Under the pieces are notes generated by a model. It ran no database searches, was not told where the DNA came from, and saw only the letters and a program-made list of their open reading frames with translations. Shown piece by piece: positions 37,536 to 50,800 of a stretch of DNA of 64,000 nt (within the stretch, counting starts at the first letter, position 1; every line of letters begins with the position of its first letter). The stretch covers positions 5,704,001-5,768,000 of the forward strand of contig OZ234504.1 of assembly GCA_965153455.1 (NCBI GenBank). Direction: 5' to 3'. This stretch comes from Sphagnum compactum. Its lineage: Eukaryota > Bryophyta > Sphagnopsida > Sphagnales. The translations under genes and the position numbers were made by a program.

Positions 37536-40500
37536 ACAAACATGCCCTACATACATAGTGCAAAAAAAATCTAAACGATTTCACCTCCACACCATGGGCA
37601 CCAATGTACATGATCAGAAGTATTGGCCCATATAAATTCTCTCTTCCTCCAACAACGTCGTTGCCAAAACCTCATCACCTTATTTATCCCATCAACACAC
37701 ATATTTCCCAATCGACAAGCATCTTTCATCAGCTTCCAACAACATGAAAAAGCTATTGTGAAACATCAACCAACGTAGTGTGTTTATGTGACATCTAGTC
37801 CATTTAAATACAGCGAGCCTTTTCAAGAAAACACATTGATAGGTATTGTGTAGCCCAATATTCTTTGATACTTTAAGAGGCATTGAAAATGAATAAAACA
37901 CAAGTTGATGAAACATTTCCTAAATTCTTTAAGGCCACTTATACACATACTTTTTTTTAAATTAGCATAATAGTTATAAGTGGGAGCAAAAGGATGTACT
38001 TGCATCAAAAATTTCTAGATCTAGAAAAAATGTTCAAGTGTTGCCTCCACATCTTTGGGTGTAAGCATGTTGTTATGATTAAATAGTCAAAACCAATGCA
38101 ACACTTTGTTATAACAAACTCATTGGCTTTCATGACAATGGCATATGACACCAACAAACTCACCAATGAATCCATCTTGCAATGCCAAAAGTTGCAAGAT
38201 CAATTCATTGGATCTTTGAATCCAAAAAGAATATTCTAACACAAATGAACATAAATATGATTAAATAACAAAATTTATATGGCAATGCTAGCGCACTAAT
38301 GTGCAAAATCCTACAAAACTTGAAGAGGACACATCAACTAATTCTAAATTTCGAAACTCAAAATGAAGTTGAAGGCTCAAAAAAACCTTTCATGCTACCT
38401 TTCCTTTAATGTCAATTAGTCTTTTTAGAATCGTTGTAATGAATTGTTCCATCCTCAATGATATTTTCAATCCATGCATGCATCCAAAATCACCAACACC
38501 CAAAATCAACTTGAACTTCAAATTAGTAATTGTTTGTTCTTAAAAGGTTCGAAAGTCAAATTTGACTTGCAAAAATGTTAATGAGTTAATTTCTTTGCCC
38601 TTTGATGTGATCATGCCATTATCATATATTGCTAGAAAAATCATTCAAGGCTTATGGTATACCATAACCCATGTAATTCAAAAAGACCGTAGTTCTCCAT
38701 TATTTGAAAAATGTGAACACAAAAGGAAATCCAACCATGTGCCACTATTGTTGCCCAAGGAAGACACCTTGTAAATAGACTCAAACAACAAGTTCAAAAA
38801 TTACCTTTCAACCTAATGATAATGTCAAGAAAAATAATAACCATAAGATAAATACAATTAATTATTTCAAACTATGCTACAATTATTTACAAATAAATTA
38901 ATAAATTCCACATTAAAAATAAATCTAAAATTTTAAAGATGGTAATTATGTTATGTAACGTAATTATTTCATAGACCTTAATAGCTATTATTATCCTAGA
39001 TAAGTTTTTTTAAATGTGAAAAAAAAATTAAAAGTAAGAAAAGAAAGAATTCCACGAAAGGTAATTCTATCTCATAGTAGAATTATTGCCTTGGTTCTAT
39101 CACACCCCAATGTAACCATTAAAAAATGAATAACATCACAAACTTCATGGGTCACAATTTGACAATAATAATCATGTGAAATCTACTAATAAGTTCGTAT
39201 GGAATAAACACCGATGTCATTCATTTATATGTATTGTTTGTATTGTTTTAAACATGAATGTCATATGTTTATTCATATTGTTTGAACATCGATGTTGTTT
39301 GCAATGTTTAAACATGAATGTCATGTGCTTATTCACATTGTTTAAACATAGATGTTTTATGTCTATTTGTCTTGTTTACACAAAAAAGTTGTGCACATAA
39401 CTTTCGTGTTTAAATAATGCATGACATTTTTGTTCAAATAATACGATCTTATGAAATAACAAATTTCACATAGATTTGGAACCTTTCAAGTTGAATCCTA
39501 TATTACAATTCAAATGCCCTAGCAATGTTTTGCACTAGAACCCTAACAAATTAACATGGGGAAAAACAACTTTGATTTGTTATACACTCCATGGTCTTGG
39601 AATGGAAGAAAAGCTTGAATTCGAGAAAACAACTCCTCCATTGCAAAGAGGTCAAAAACACAAAAATATCCCCCAATGTCTTTGTTAATAACCTCTTGAG
39701 TTGTTTGGTACAATTAAAGATGTTGAGGGCTTCAACAATCTTTTTCAATGTAATTAAATTTCATACAACATATGATGGGTCCATATTCAAAAAGGTACTA
39801 AAGGTTGTGGATTTCGATCATCTATATGTGAGATTACAATTTTCTTCTTAATAATTGTTCATTGCCATTGTAGCAAAAAAAAAAACTTCAAACAATCAAT
39901 CACAATGAATTGATCTTATTTGAAATATATTTCCAAAAGCAAACCATCTCAAAATGAACAAAAGAAATGACAAAAAATTGTTCTAGGTGATCATTTTGGA
40001 GAAACAAACTCTTCACATCTTTAAATTGTTTTTTGAAAATATTGATAATTATTGCATCATAGGGAAAAGATTCAAAACAAACTCTTAAAAAATCTCACAC
40101 ACCCACAATTGTAATTGTTTCACATCTTTCTTTCCAAATCATTGTAAACCTTCAAACTATCAAAGCCAAAATGTGAGGACCAACTACCCATGTCATGATC
40201 TTGGTTGAAACTCCCTTGTTTTCCTTGGTGGTATTTTCGCACATGAAAAACTGAAGCAAGGGTAGACCATCAAAGATTAAAAAAAGATGTATGTATATTT
40301 TTAATATAATATGTATACAAATATGTTATGCATAGGCCCTTGAGTCCACACTCAAAATGCACAAGGTTTACAACCCCCCATGTTCAAGATTTAAGACCCC
40401 ATGCCCATAACTTTCAAATTACAAACGTCATGTAATGAAAGGAATTTTTGTGAGGTGGAATTTGTATAGGGGCAAAGGATATGGTAAAAGAATAGCCTTA

Positions 40501-41642
40501 CAAAGTTAAAAGCCTTGTTGGATTTTCTTAGTGTATTGTGAAAGCATTTTACAAGATGTAATCTTGCCTATGTAAAGGGTAGGTGTTTTGAAAAACACAA
40601 TCTTCATAAGAGTTGAAAAGTTCCTATGAACAAATACATTTTTGGAAATGCTTGCTATCATTTTTTTATGTTTCGAAAACATAAAAAATACAAATCCAAT
40701 GGATCTCTACACACGATGAAATCCTTGGCCATGGGATTTACTAAAATTTAGTTAACATTTAGCTTTACCTCATGCAAGCTCTTGTTTTTGTAAAGCTCGG
40801 AACCTCTCATGTGCTACCTATTACATGATACATTTCTTGGTACTATTGATATACCCTAGTTTTGATCATACTCGTTTACAACATGGAGACAAAAGTGCCA
40901 AAGAAAAATCACCCAACATCAAACTTTGTGTTGCATGATGATCATCCACTAACCTTTGCGCTATTGGTAAATTTGATGCTTGTAAAACTCCATGTGTGTG
41001 TGTGAAAATCAAGGGGATGATGACATTGACGCTCACAAAAATGGTGGTGGACTAGTGGAATGGAGTCATCTTTCAAAAACACAAGTAAAGAAAAAAGATC
41101 CCTTTGCTTGCTTACATGCAATGAAAGATGGAACATGGTAGTATGTCAAATGCCATAAATGGGTCAAAACTCAAAACCCATCCACTAAAACAATTGGCTC
41201 AAAACTCAAAACCCATCAACTAAGAAGGCTCATTGCATAATGGCTTTGCCCTTTAAATGACATTCATAAGAGAATCCCCACCCACGTGTTGTAAGAACAT
41301 GTTTTGGATGTAGATCACTACAAACTTGTGAGCTTGATTTGAAATATTTACATAGAATGTGGTGATTGGCAAAAGCCATTACTTATACACTCTAAATCTT
41401 GTTGTGGATTGGCAAGATTGCTTGATTAGTCTCCAAAGCATGGTCTCCCACTTTCAAGTTTATGGGTGAGGCTGGGGTATAGAATCGAAGCTCTTCCAAA
41501 ATCTATGGGTGAAAAACAAGAAGAAGAAGAAGAAGAAGAAGAATCTCTCTCACCCATTTGCGTCTCATCATCGGAAAGAGAATTTGGAATAGCAGCTGCT
41601 TAGTACACGAACCCAGCATCACAAAAGGGGCTTGCTACCCAT
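37536..41642. other. Gene-poor AT-rich region
   Basis: About 4.1 kb with only short, unspliced frames lacking recognisable domains. A degenerate 35-bp tandem repeat lies at 39228-39375 (core TGTTTAAACATGAATGTCAT). A small repeat of AACTCAAAACCCATC lies at 41167-41220, and (AAG)n at 41518-41543 precedes the COMM gene. Decayed transposon sequence is likely but no element could be identified. Confidence 0.45.
39228..39375. repeat. Degenerate tandem repeat, about four 30-40 bp units
   Basis: Units contain ATTGTTTNAACAT followed by GATGT or GAATGTCATRTG in alternation. This pattern produces the open frame across 39176-39400, which is therefore not a gene. Confidence 0.75.
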
Positions 41643-42758
41643 ATGGGGAAGGAGGAGGAGGAGGAGGAAGAGGAGCAGCAGCAGCAGGGCTTGCAGCTGT
41701 TGGACTTCGACTGGAAGCTTAAGGTCTTTGAGCTGTCTTCTATTTCCCAACTCTGTGAAATGAAGAGTGTTGTTGCTTTTTTTTTTTTAGGGTTTTGTAC
41801 TCGGAGAGAGATGTAGTGGAGGTGTTGAATTTTTCTTTGTGTAAGCAGATCTGTGCTTGAGGGTTCGTGTAAATCTATTCCAACAGATCGCTCAACAAGA
41901 GCAAGAGGAAAAAACAACCGGCATCTTTGGTGTGAAGTTTTTTTGTTGTTTAGGGTTTTTTTTTTTTTTTTTTTTGGGGTTTTGCAGTACACGATTGGCA
42001 GTAGCTCTATGGCAGCCATCAACAAACCTCTGTTGAGACTGGAGCTATGCATGTCCAAAAGTATAACAAAGCAAGAAGAATCTGAGCTTCAGAAAGACAA
42101 AGCAGACAATGCGAAATCAATTGCCATAGCTGAGTACAACAAAACAGAGCTTGACAAATTGATTGCAGAGATGGAGGCCATCAGCCAGGTTAGGGTTTCA
42201 ATGCTCCCAACATCCATCAATCATCATCATCATCATCATTCGCACAATCTCAAAATGATTTGAAACTTTGGCATGTTTCAAGAGATTGTTGCTGCAGACT
42301 GGAAGAAGAGTTGTTGGGTGATCCTGATGCCATTTAGTCTCAGGATTAGGTTTTGCAGTTTTAGATCAAAAATTCTGCAATTTCCTCTGCATTCTTCTTC
42401 ACCAAATTCCACAAAGAAAAATTCAATGTTTCTAAAGTCTTTAAGATTTTTTGTTTGGCAATCAAAACTCAATGAATTCTCTTCTTCTGTTGGATCTGGC
42501 AGGCATAGATAGGAGGTCTTTGCAAATTCACCACTTCTGTTGGATCTGACTCGCATATAGATAGGTCTTTGAGAATTTGATTCTTCTGTCAGAGCTTGTG
42601 GGCAAAGATAGAGGTCTTTGAGAATTCACATCTTCTCTTGAATCCAGTGGGCATAGACAGGTCTGTCATAAACACAGACAAGTGAAAAAAAACACCTCCA
42701 CTTTTGAACTTGCAAAATCTGACTTCTTCTTTTGTGATTGTGTTTGCAGGTTCTATAA
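41643..42758 (+). CDS. Small COMM-domain protein
   Basis: Exons 41643-41723, 41988-42188 and 42750-42758 join in phase 0 to give 96 residues. After an acidic/Gln start (a GAG run, then CAG repeats) the protein has LQLLDFDWKLK, GSSSMAAINKPLLRLEL, then after a charged insert IAEYNKTELDKLIAEMEAISQ and a two-residue end. That order (Trp-containing strand, Ser run, KP-L-L-L strand, final Leu-rich helix) is the COMM-domain plan. COMMD proteins in animals assemble into the Commander complex with CCDC22/CCDC93 and act in endosomal recycling; the plant role is poorly known. The protein is little more than the C-terminal COMM domain, without the usual helical N-terminal domain. An upstream coding exon could be missed. 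The last exon is only nine bases, so its acceptor is the weakest part. Confidence 0.65.
42474..42665. repeat. About four diverged tandem units in the COMM gene intron
   Basis: Units of roughly 45-60 bp share CTTCTGTTGGATCTG, GGCATAGATAGG and AGGTCTTTGAGAATTCA. They lie within the intron before the last short exon. Confidence 0.8.
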
Positions 42759-43753
42759 GTCCACAGATTATTCCTTTGCCTTTTGCAATTTGGGCAACAA
42801 TTGTAAGGGTGGGATCTGAAGCAAGATTCCTGCACAAAATGCAAATTCAAGGACTTTCAAGCATCTGTATAATCTTCTTTGAGCATCATGTCAAGATGGG
42901 TAAGGTCTTATCTGTTTATGATTTCATTTGAAGAAGAAAGCTTCTCAAATGCTTGTGTACATGCGAAGGGTTTCTGCTCTCTATGTTGTGACCTCACTCA
43001 GAGCTGCTCTAGTTTTCTCTAGATGTTTTTCTTTGCCTTACACTGTTGTTTCTCATGTTTCTTGGATTTCATGAATCTGTGTTCCGTTTTTGTCTTTTGG
43101 AAACAACTTATGTCATATGTGTTAAGTGTTGCCGTTGTATCCCAATCGATTCAACCCCTTTTGCACAGTTTTTTCTTTTGAAAGTGATTGGAAATTTAGT
43201 CATCTGTTCCCCACCCATCTACACTGGAGATCTTCTCGTCACAGTTCACAATCTGCAACAAAAGATTCAGAAGAAAGAGAAGCATGGATTTCATTTGTTG
43301 GTTGTATTTTGTTGGCAGCTTGTCTGAGAGGGTAAAGCACTCCAAGGTTTTTCCTTTGTACTTGAAAGCACCTTCCTGCATGGAAGCGGCCTTCATCAAT
43401 TGAAGGGACCTTCTGCCATGTGACATGCAAAGCTTCTGCAGTTCAAGTAAAAGACCTTTTATACTTTTCTTCACTGGGGAAGTCCTGTTCCCAAGGGCCT
43501 CCTCTAGTTTCAGGTTTTAGGGCATAGTCTCTTCCCCCCATACTTACAAAAACAAGTAAGTCACCAGAAAAATCCAACTACACTAGAAAAAACTCCTGAG
43601 AGGTCTTCACATGTTGTGATCTAGACCGAATATGTGAAACTTGCTTTTTTGTTCTCATAATACCGAGCAACTATTAGAGTTATCTGGAAAGTAAGGAGTT
43701 ATCTGGAAAGTAAGGAGAGCAGAGCACGAGAACCTGCAATTTTTGGGGGAAAC
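42759..43753. other. 3' flank of the COMM gene
   Basis: Likely 3' UTR and downstream sequence; no second gene is supported. A 20-bp unit GAGTTATCTGGAAAGTAAG is directly duplicated at about 43676-43714. Confidence 0.5.
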
Positions 43754-43971
43754 TGAGTTTCATCCTGTCTTTACTTTCTCCTGATATGATGGTACATATA
43801 TTTTCACTGCTCCTACCTGTACAACTACTATGATTACTACTGAACCACCTTGTGCATCAAATGTTGGGTTTCTAGCATTTCATACTGAGATTTAATAAAA
43901 TTTCCTTACTTAGTGGATACCACTGAAAGAGGGAATAGGGGGTGAAAGGAGGCCTAAAAACAGGGTGATTT
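43754..43971. repeat. Dispersed repeat family A, copy 2
   Basis: Same-orientation copy of 9661-9878, 34 kb away, aligned from TGAGTTTCATC to CAGGGTGA. Both copies lie downstream of plus-strand genes. Confidence 0.85.
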
Positions 43972-45609
43972 TACATAAAATCCTACCATACAATAATATC
44001 AATCAAGAGCCTTCAATTTCTACATACAACCACAATTCTTCCTTTTGACATGACATTAGATTTTATTATGAACTATAACACAAACTAGATCCTCTTTTGT
44101 TCAACTTCATTCCCTTCATATAATAAATGGAATAATAATATATCATCCTATCCATTCCGGTCAATATATTCACTCACATGTTATGGAATGGGCACTCTAT
44201 TTATGGGTGGATTAGTATGTATCCAACACAAAATAAATAAAATAAAATAAAAATAAAAATAATTGAGTATTGTGAGAAGCACCCACCATTTAGTTCTTTG
44301 AGTGCTTCACAAGTAAGGGGTATCCTTCCACGGTTTTCTTATCACACCGGTTAGGGTAGGGTAGGGTACGTTATGAATCTCTTGCACAATATAATATATC
44401 CTCTAGGCTCCGACCTCTCAAACCCACCTCCAATTTGTTTCCCTCCCGCCCCCCTTTGGGTAATTAAAATTACTTAACCACATTTAGTTAGTTGTGTGAT
44501 GAGCTTCTTTTTGGGTTTAGCTCACATAAAGACCTAGCTTTAGGCATGTGAATGATCTTAACCCAATTAAAAGATTTGAGTTTTTATACTTTGTGAATGG
44601 TGTATGTATTGTGTTTGACACTTTAGTTTGAGTAATCTACCTATGTGATATGGGGTATTTAATTGAAAATTAACCCTCAATATACATCTAGACCCATCCT
44701 AGACTACAAGATCACAAACCTTTTTTTTAATAATTTTTTTTGATTTAGGGTTATTGCATTTTGTTTTGTTACTTGTGCAGTTTTTTAGTGTATACTTTAT
44801 GGCTTGCCAAAATATTGATTGCATGCACAAAATATTGGTGGTGTGAGGTTCATTGGCTTTGTCCCAACCAAAAAAAAAAAAAAAATTGTAAAAAAAAAGG
44901 TTACAATAATATGCTACATAAACCTTTAAAAAATGTTATCCATATAAGATCATCCAAGTTTTAAACATATTGTTGTGTTGGACCAATGAAATTGAAACAT
45001 CACCATGAAGTTGGACAAATGAAGTTTAGCAGGTATTTCTTGTACAAGTATATATTCCATAGGTAGAATTAACTATTTTATCATGCATTTGCATATTAAT
45101 ATTTGCCAACATCAAGCATAACCATTGTTTAGTATGCAAATTAAATTTTTTTTTGGACAAGATTATCACCACATATGTCCATGAACTTGGAATTAAATTT
45201 TTAAGTTATGTTTACATCATGGTAGTAGCTTTGCCAATGAAGGATTGTTAGCTCAATTTGGTAACAAAAGATTGATTTAGCAATAATGTGCATTGGATTA
45301 CATTTCAATGTTTAAGGTAATTTTTTTTGATAGATGATCAATTGGGTTGATGAATATTTGATGAATTGATTATCATAAAAACACTTCACACTCGATAAAT
45401 TCAACCCAACTCAAAATGAATTTTTGTAAATTGAAAGGCACCAATCAAAATTGGATACACACATTAACCAATTTTGAACCCCATTTCTTTTTTGAAATTA
45501 TTAAATGTTTGAAACTTTAATTACCAAACATAGGTGACAAGTAGAATATAAAGGAATGTTGCAAAAGAGTGTTGCAACTATAAAACTAAGGCAACAATAT
45601 CCAAATAGG
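43972..45609. other. AT-rich intergenic stretch
   Basis: No coding frame or strong repeat. AT-rich runs and a short GGTAGGGTAGGGTAG series near 44353 are all I see. Confidence 0.5.
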
Positions 45610-46213
45610 TTTAATGGTCATGTATCATCGTCATCATCGGCATCTTCGGATGACCTAGGGGCTTATGAGTGAGTGTTTAGGGCGAGATTTAATGGACATG
45701 GATAATCATCCCCATCTTAGGATGAGTGAGGGAGTTGTAGGTATTCGGGGGAAGATTTAATGGCCAAGATCCATCATCATCCCCATCTTTGGATGACCTA
45801 GGGGCTTATGAGTGAGTGTGTTTAGGGCGAGATTTAACGGACAAGGATAATCATCCCCATCTTAGGATGACCGAGGGACTTGTAGGTATTTGGGGGGAAG
45901 ATTTAATGGCCAAGCTCATCATCATCATCCCCATCTTTGGATGACCTAGGGGCTTGTGAGTGGGTGTTTAGGGGAAGATTAATTGGGCATGGATGATCAC
46001 ATACATCCCCATCTTAGGATGACCTAGGGGCTTTTGGGCATTTGGGGAAAGATTTAATGGGCATGGATCGTCATCATCATCCCCATCTTAGCATGACAAA
46101 GGGGCTTCTAGGAATTTGGGGGAAGTTTTAATGGCCATGGGTCATCATCATCATCCCCATCTTAGGATGACCTAGGGGCTTTTGAGCATATTTGGGGGGG
46201 GGGGGGGGGGGAG
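45610..46213. repeat. Tandem array, eight copies of a 68-80 bp unit with dimeric order
   Basis: Each unit starts TTTAATGG or a variant, contains CATCCCCATCTTAGGATGAC and ends with a G-rich GGGGAAGA-like stretch. The first five copies alternate between a GAGTGAGTGTTTAGGGCGAGA form and a TTGTAGGTATTTGGGGGAAGA form, so a roughly 147-bp dimer was amplified. The last copy ends in a G-run (46193-46211). The array ends about 1.7 kb upstream of the CCCH gene start codon. Confidence 0.92.
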
Positions 46214-47889
46214 ATTTCACCCTGAGTTTTGGCGGGGGAAAGAAAGACGGGCGGGGGTTTTGGAAGGGGGGGGAGGAGAGGGGGTAAAAAACGAGGGGAG
46301 TGGGGGTGAAAAGCAAGAGAGGCTTATTTTAATCCAAAGGTGAAAGTGAAAAAGTAACTAGAGTTTTTACCTTTTTGCTCCAGCTATGGCGCTCCAGGTC
46401 TTGCGCTCGCTTTGCACTTCTCTTCGCTCACACCATCGCTAAACACTCTCGCCCTCTCTCTCTCTCTCTCTCTCCTTCCTTCTTCACTTGTACCATCGCA
46501 TAGGTACTACGCACCTCTGAGAGCAAGAAAGAAAGATACATACATGTATACCTACATACATATCAGCAGCAGCAGCAATATCATCATCCAGCAGCTATGA
46601 ACCTCTTTTTCCTTCTGTGGACGATGTCGAGGTCATCATGATGGTGATCCATGAAGAAAGTTTTGGGTTGTGTTGTAAGTACTCAGGTGACCAGCTCTCT
46701 TAGTCTTCTGCTGCTTCCCATCTCTCTACCCTGGCTTTTCTCACACACCCATCTCTCTTTTGTCTCTGTGTCTGTCTCTCTGTGGATTTTTAACACATTC
46801 CCATCTCTCTCTTTCTCTGCCTCTCGTCTGTCTCTAGTCTGTTGTGTCCTTAACCTCCTTAAGGTTTTGAGCTGCCATGACAAGAACTAGGTAGATGGGT
46901 GGGGGTACAAAGATGGTCCAAAGAAGAAGAAGAAGAAGAAGAAGCAGAAGAATAGCAGAGTTATGAAGCTATGGCTTCTTTGAGCCAGGAGCATGGGTTT
47001 CTCTTGTTTGCTTGCTTGCTTGCTGAGTCTTCTTCTTCCCCTCCTTCCATGGGGAAGAGCAAACTGACTGACTGACATTAGTGCTTTCTCTTTTGGCAGG
47101 CATGTGCAGACTAGCAAAAGACTCTCAGCTTACAATAACAGTGTGAGTTGAGTTTCTTGCCACCAAAACAAACTGTTGGGAAAAACACCCAGCGCCATCC
47201 AGCAACAAGAAGAAGAAGAGTTGGGAAACAGGTGGATCCAGGAGAAGAAGAAGAAGTAAGGAAGGAAGGTTCTTGTTCATGGAGCCCTAGGAAGAGCTTC
47301 TATGTATGGTAGCTTCGGTGGCAGGGAGCTGGGTGGGTGCTACAGCATCAGCAACATCTGTGTGCCATGCAGCAGCAGCTACAAATGGATTAAAGAAATG
47401 GATTCTTGTATGGAAAACTTCTTCTCCACATCACCAATCTATTAGGCTAGCTATATATTTTCTGCTGCTTCTGCTTCTTCTTGTTCTTAGTCTTCTTTGG
47501 ATTGAAGCTATAATTCCTGCTGCTGCTGCCGGGGGTCATGCATTCTCCAGGTGGTATGCAAAGAACAGAAATTGGAGACAAAAAGAAAACACTGACAGAA
47601 GTTTGCACGAAGATTTCCTTGGATATATGATGATGGCTCAGCTATTAGGAAGACCAGGTTTTGTGCAAGTCCAAAAACAAAGCCTTTGGAGCAGAGGTAG
47701 GGTTTAGGGTTACTTGGATTGGAAACGACTGGGTTTTGTTCTGGGACACAGACAGAGAGACGGATTCCAATTTCAGAGATCTGCAATTCTTCTGAGTACA
47801 ATTCGGAGGACTACTACAATTCTTCTGAGGGTTGGTTAGAATTTTGTGGGAGATAAAAAGAGAGTGGGAACAGGACAACAAAAGAGAAC
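46214..47889. other. Upstream region and possible 5' leader of the CCCH zinc-finger gene
   Basis: Low-complexity sequence with G-runs (46196-46290), CT runs (46456-46475), CAG/GAA repeats (46564-46577, 46921-46944) and CTGCTG stretches. The frame at 47306-47707 is composed of such runs. Spliced 5' UTR exons may lie here, but I cannot place them. Confidence 0.45.
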
Positions 47890-50800
47890 ATGGGTTCTTC
47901 ACATGATTTGTACAAGACAAAGCTGTGCACTTTGTTCCAGCGAGGAAACTGTCCACGACAGAGTTGCTCATTTGCACATGGTGATGCTGAGCTTCGGAGG
48001 TTCTCAAATCCAATGGCAGCTGCTGCTTCTGGTAGCAGGTCTCCCTTCAACAATGGTATGCACCTGGCCCACTCTGCAGAACCCCCAAAAAAAAGAAAAA
48101 AAAAGCCTGTTATATTTTTTTGCTATCTTCCATGCTACTTTGCATATTTGTGCTATCTTTGAGTTACATCTCAATATCAAGGAAAAAAGAAGAGGAAAAA
48201 ACAACAGGAGGAATGCTTCATGATGGTTGGTGACCCAATTATTGGTACTGTGCGTGTTGCTCTGTATTATTCAAGAAGCACTGCACTCACTCTTGGAAAC
48301 TCACACCCATCTCAAATAATTGATATTCCTGCATCCAGATGTATGGATTCTGCAATTTATGGATTCCTGAATCACCCATCCCACGGCCTAATTTAATTTC
48401 CTGGTATTATTTATGTTCTCGACATTATATCTCCCCTTATTTTAGGTCAACAGCTTTGGTGCTTTCTGAGCCACCATTCCAATCCACTGAAGAGGGATTT
48501 GCAGTGAAGCAGAAGAAGAAGAAGAAGAAGAAGAAATAAAGAGAGAGACACACAGAAAGAGAGAGAGATTGTGTGTGTGTGCACGCGCGTGTGTATGCGT
48601 TGTGGCAGTGGAAGTTATATTGTATATCTCTGGTTGTGCAACTTGTGGAACTCTGGACTTTGCTGGAATCCAGAGCATTGGGCCAGCTACAGCTACAGTG
48701 CTCGTTTATTTTTCTCTGTGACCTAAGGGGCTCCTTTGTGCTCATTTTATTATTATTTATGGAACTTAGATACAGAGGGTGTGTACCTATGGAGCATTTT
48801 GCTTATTACAGAGCAGATGCAAACCAGGCAAGAAATTCTCCAGTAAATAATGGTGGTGTCTTTTGGGGGGGTCATCTCAGCACTGATTTTTTCAAGTGCC
48901 AAAACACTTGTAATTGTGGCCAATTTAACAGTCAGATGATGATGCTTCTGCTGCTATGGGTGGTAGTAGTCTGTACATATAGCCTTGAAATGAGAACATG
49001 GGTACCTTAAACCCTATGAAAGTACCCATGTTCTTAGGTTATGTTGTGGAGGTGGTGTTAAGCTGATTATTATTATTATTATTATCGCAAGCTGATTCAT
49101 CAGCTTCCAAGCTTGGGAGAAAACAAGAGTATTAGTCAGTGGATGGATATTACTTATGCTCTTGGGATTTTTTATTATTTACTTTTTTGGGTTGATGATG
49201 GGTGGCTTCTGGCATTTTTGCTTATATGTCTTTGAAAATTTTCCCAGGTCGGATTGAATCTGGATATCACAATGGCGACCTGAGGGATAGGCTGGAACAG
49301 CGACGCTCTCTTCCCATTCGTCGACATTCTCCTCCCTTCAGAGGACGGCCTGCTGCTCATTACGATCGCATGTTATCACCTCCAGATCGAGGAGGGCGCA
49401 GTCGCACCAGGACACCACCTATCAGACCTAGGCTTAGTAGATCTCCCTCACCACAAAGATCACCCCCAATAGCAAAAAGGTACATAAACCATGACCCTAG
49501 TTGTGTTCCTCAAGGGAAGGTCTTTGTGAAACATATCAATCAAGTGGGGGGAAACTAATCATCATGCTCGCTAAAATTGGCAGGAGGGAGAGCAAGCGAC
49601 AACGCATTGCTGCTCTGGAACCTCATTTTAGTGATGTGTCAGGGGAAGTTCGAGGAACTGAAGATGTCAATGGTGAAGGTGACTTCAAGCAGCTGGGACC
49701 AGCAGCAGAGAGAATGTCTTCTCCTGTTCCTCCTCGCAACCCCCGTGATACCCATGATACTCGTGACACCCTTGAGGATCAGGTGTGAAAAAATATTCAT
49801 CTTTTTCTTGTTGTTCAATTTTATTGTTTTCCTTTGTGGGTCTCCCTGTTGCCACAACCCACTTTGGCTTCCAGGGGGGCCTACTTCTCTCTTTGAGGTA
49901 TATTCTTCATTCCCAATTAAGGTTTTTCTCTGTCTTCCAGTTTTCTTTCTTTTTGAATTCACGAAAGAGGAGAGCCTTAAGGTTTTCTTTCTTTTTGTAT
50001 TCATAAGCATTGATCCTTAAGTAACCCTTTTGAAAGCTACCCTGGTTCATTTAACTGTTGAGTCTTGTGTAGTATTGATCTGCTATGTATTTTTAAAACT
50101 TCACTTCAAGCTTATGTTGGTTGTGCAGCTGCAGCAGGTTCGAGCACAAGTTGACGAATTGGCCGACCAGAAGTTTAAGCTTGAGGTTATTTTGATAACA
50201 CCCATTGAGAAAATTAGAGCAATTTGGGTGGTGAAATTTCAGATTAGTTTGGAGCATTTTTGTGTACATTGCGTTTCCTAGTGTGGATGGATGTTGTGGT
50301 GGGTGAATTCTAACATCTACTAAACATGGTGGATGAATTTTCATTTGCAGCATTCACTGGAGAAGAAAATACGAGAGACCTCAAATCTGTCAACCCAAAA
50401 CCAGGAACTTGAATCCAGATTAGCTGGGGCTAATGAGGATTACAGAAGGTACCCTAAACCCTAAACCTATTTCCTCTCCCCCCTTCTCTTGCACCCACCT
50501 ACCTGTTTGTTGACAGGAGCCAGTCATGTAGAGAAATGCTGTGTAGGCTTCTTGCATTTCCTGATTTTAGTCCTCTTTAGTTGCCTGTTTTTTTTTCTCT
50601 TTGTTCCTTATATCTTTGAACTCTCTTCTGAATATTATATTGATGCAAGGTTTTTTTTTTTTTTTTTTTGCTGTGCATTTTAGTAGTTTTTTTTTTTGGT
50701 TAAAAACTGTAATTCTTAACCATAGTCATGACTTTTTCTTATGGGTGGGTTGCTTTTTTCTTTTTTTTTCCTTCTTCTTTTTTGCAGGTTGGGTTCAAAA

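Noticed and set aside
45610-46213. Possible CRISPR array
   Set aside because: Units are head-to-tail tandem repeats without unique spacers, in a plant nuclear context.
47306-47707. 133-residue plus-strand frame with a Leu-rich hydrophobic stretch
   Set aside because: Built from CTGCTG/CTTCTT runs in the upstream region of the CCCH gene, with no domain or splice support; more likely leader or intron sequence.
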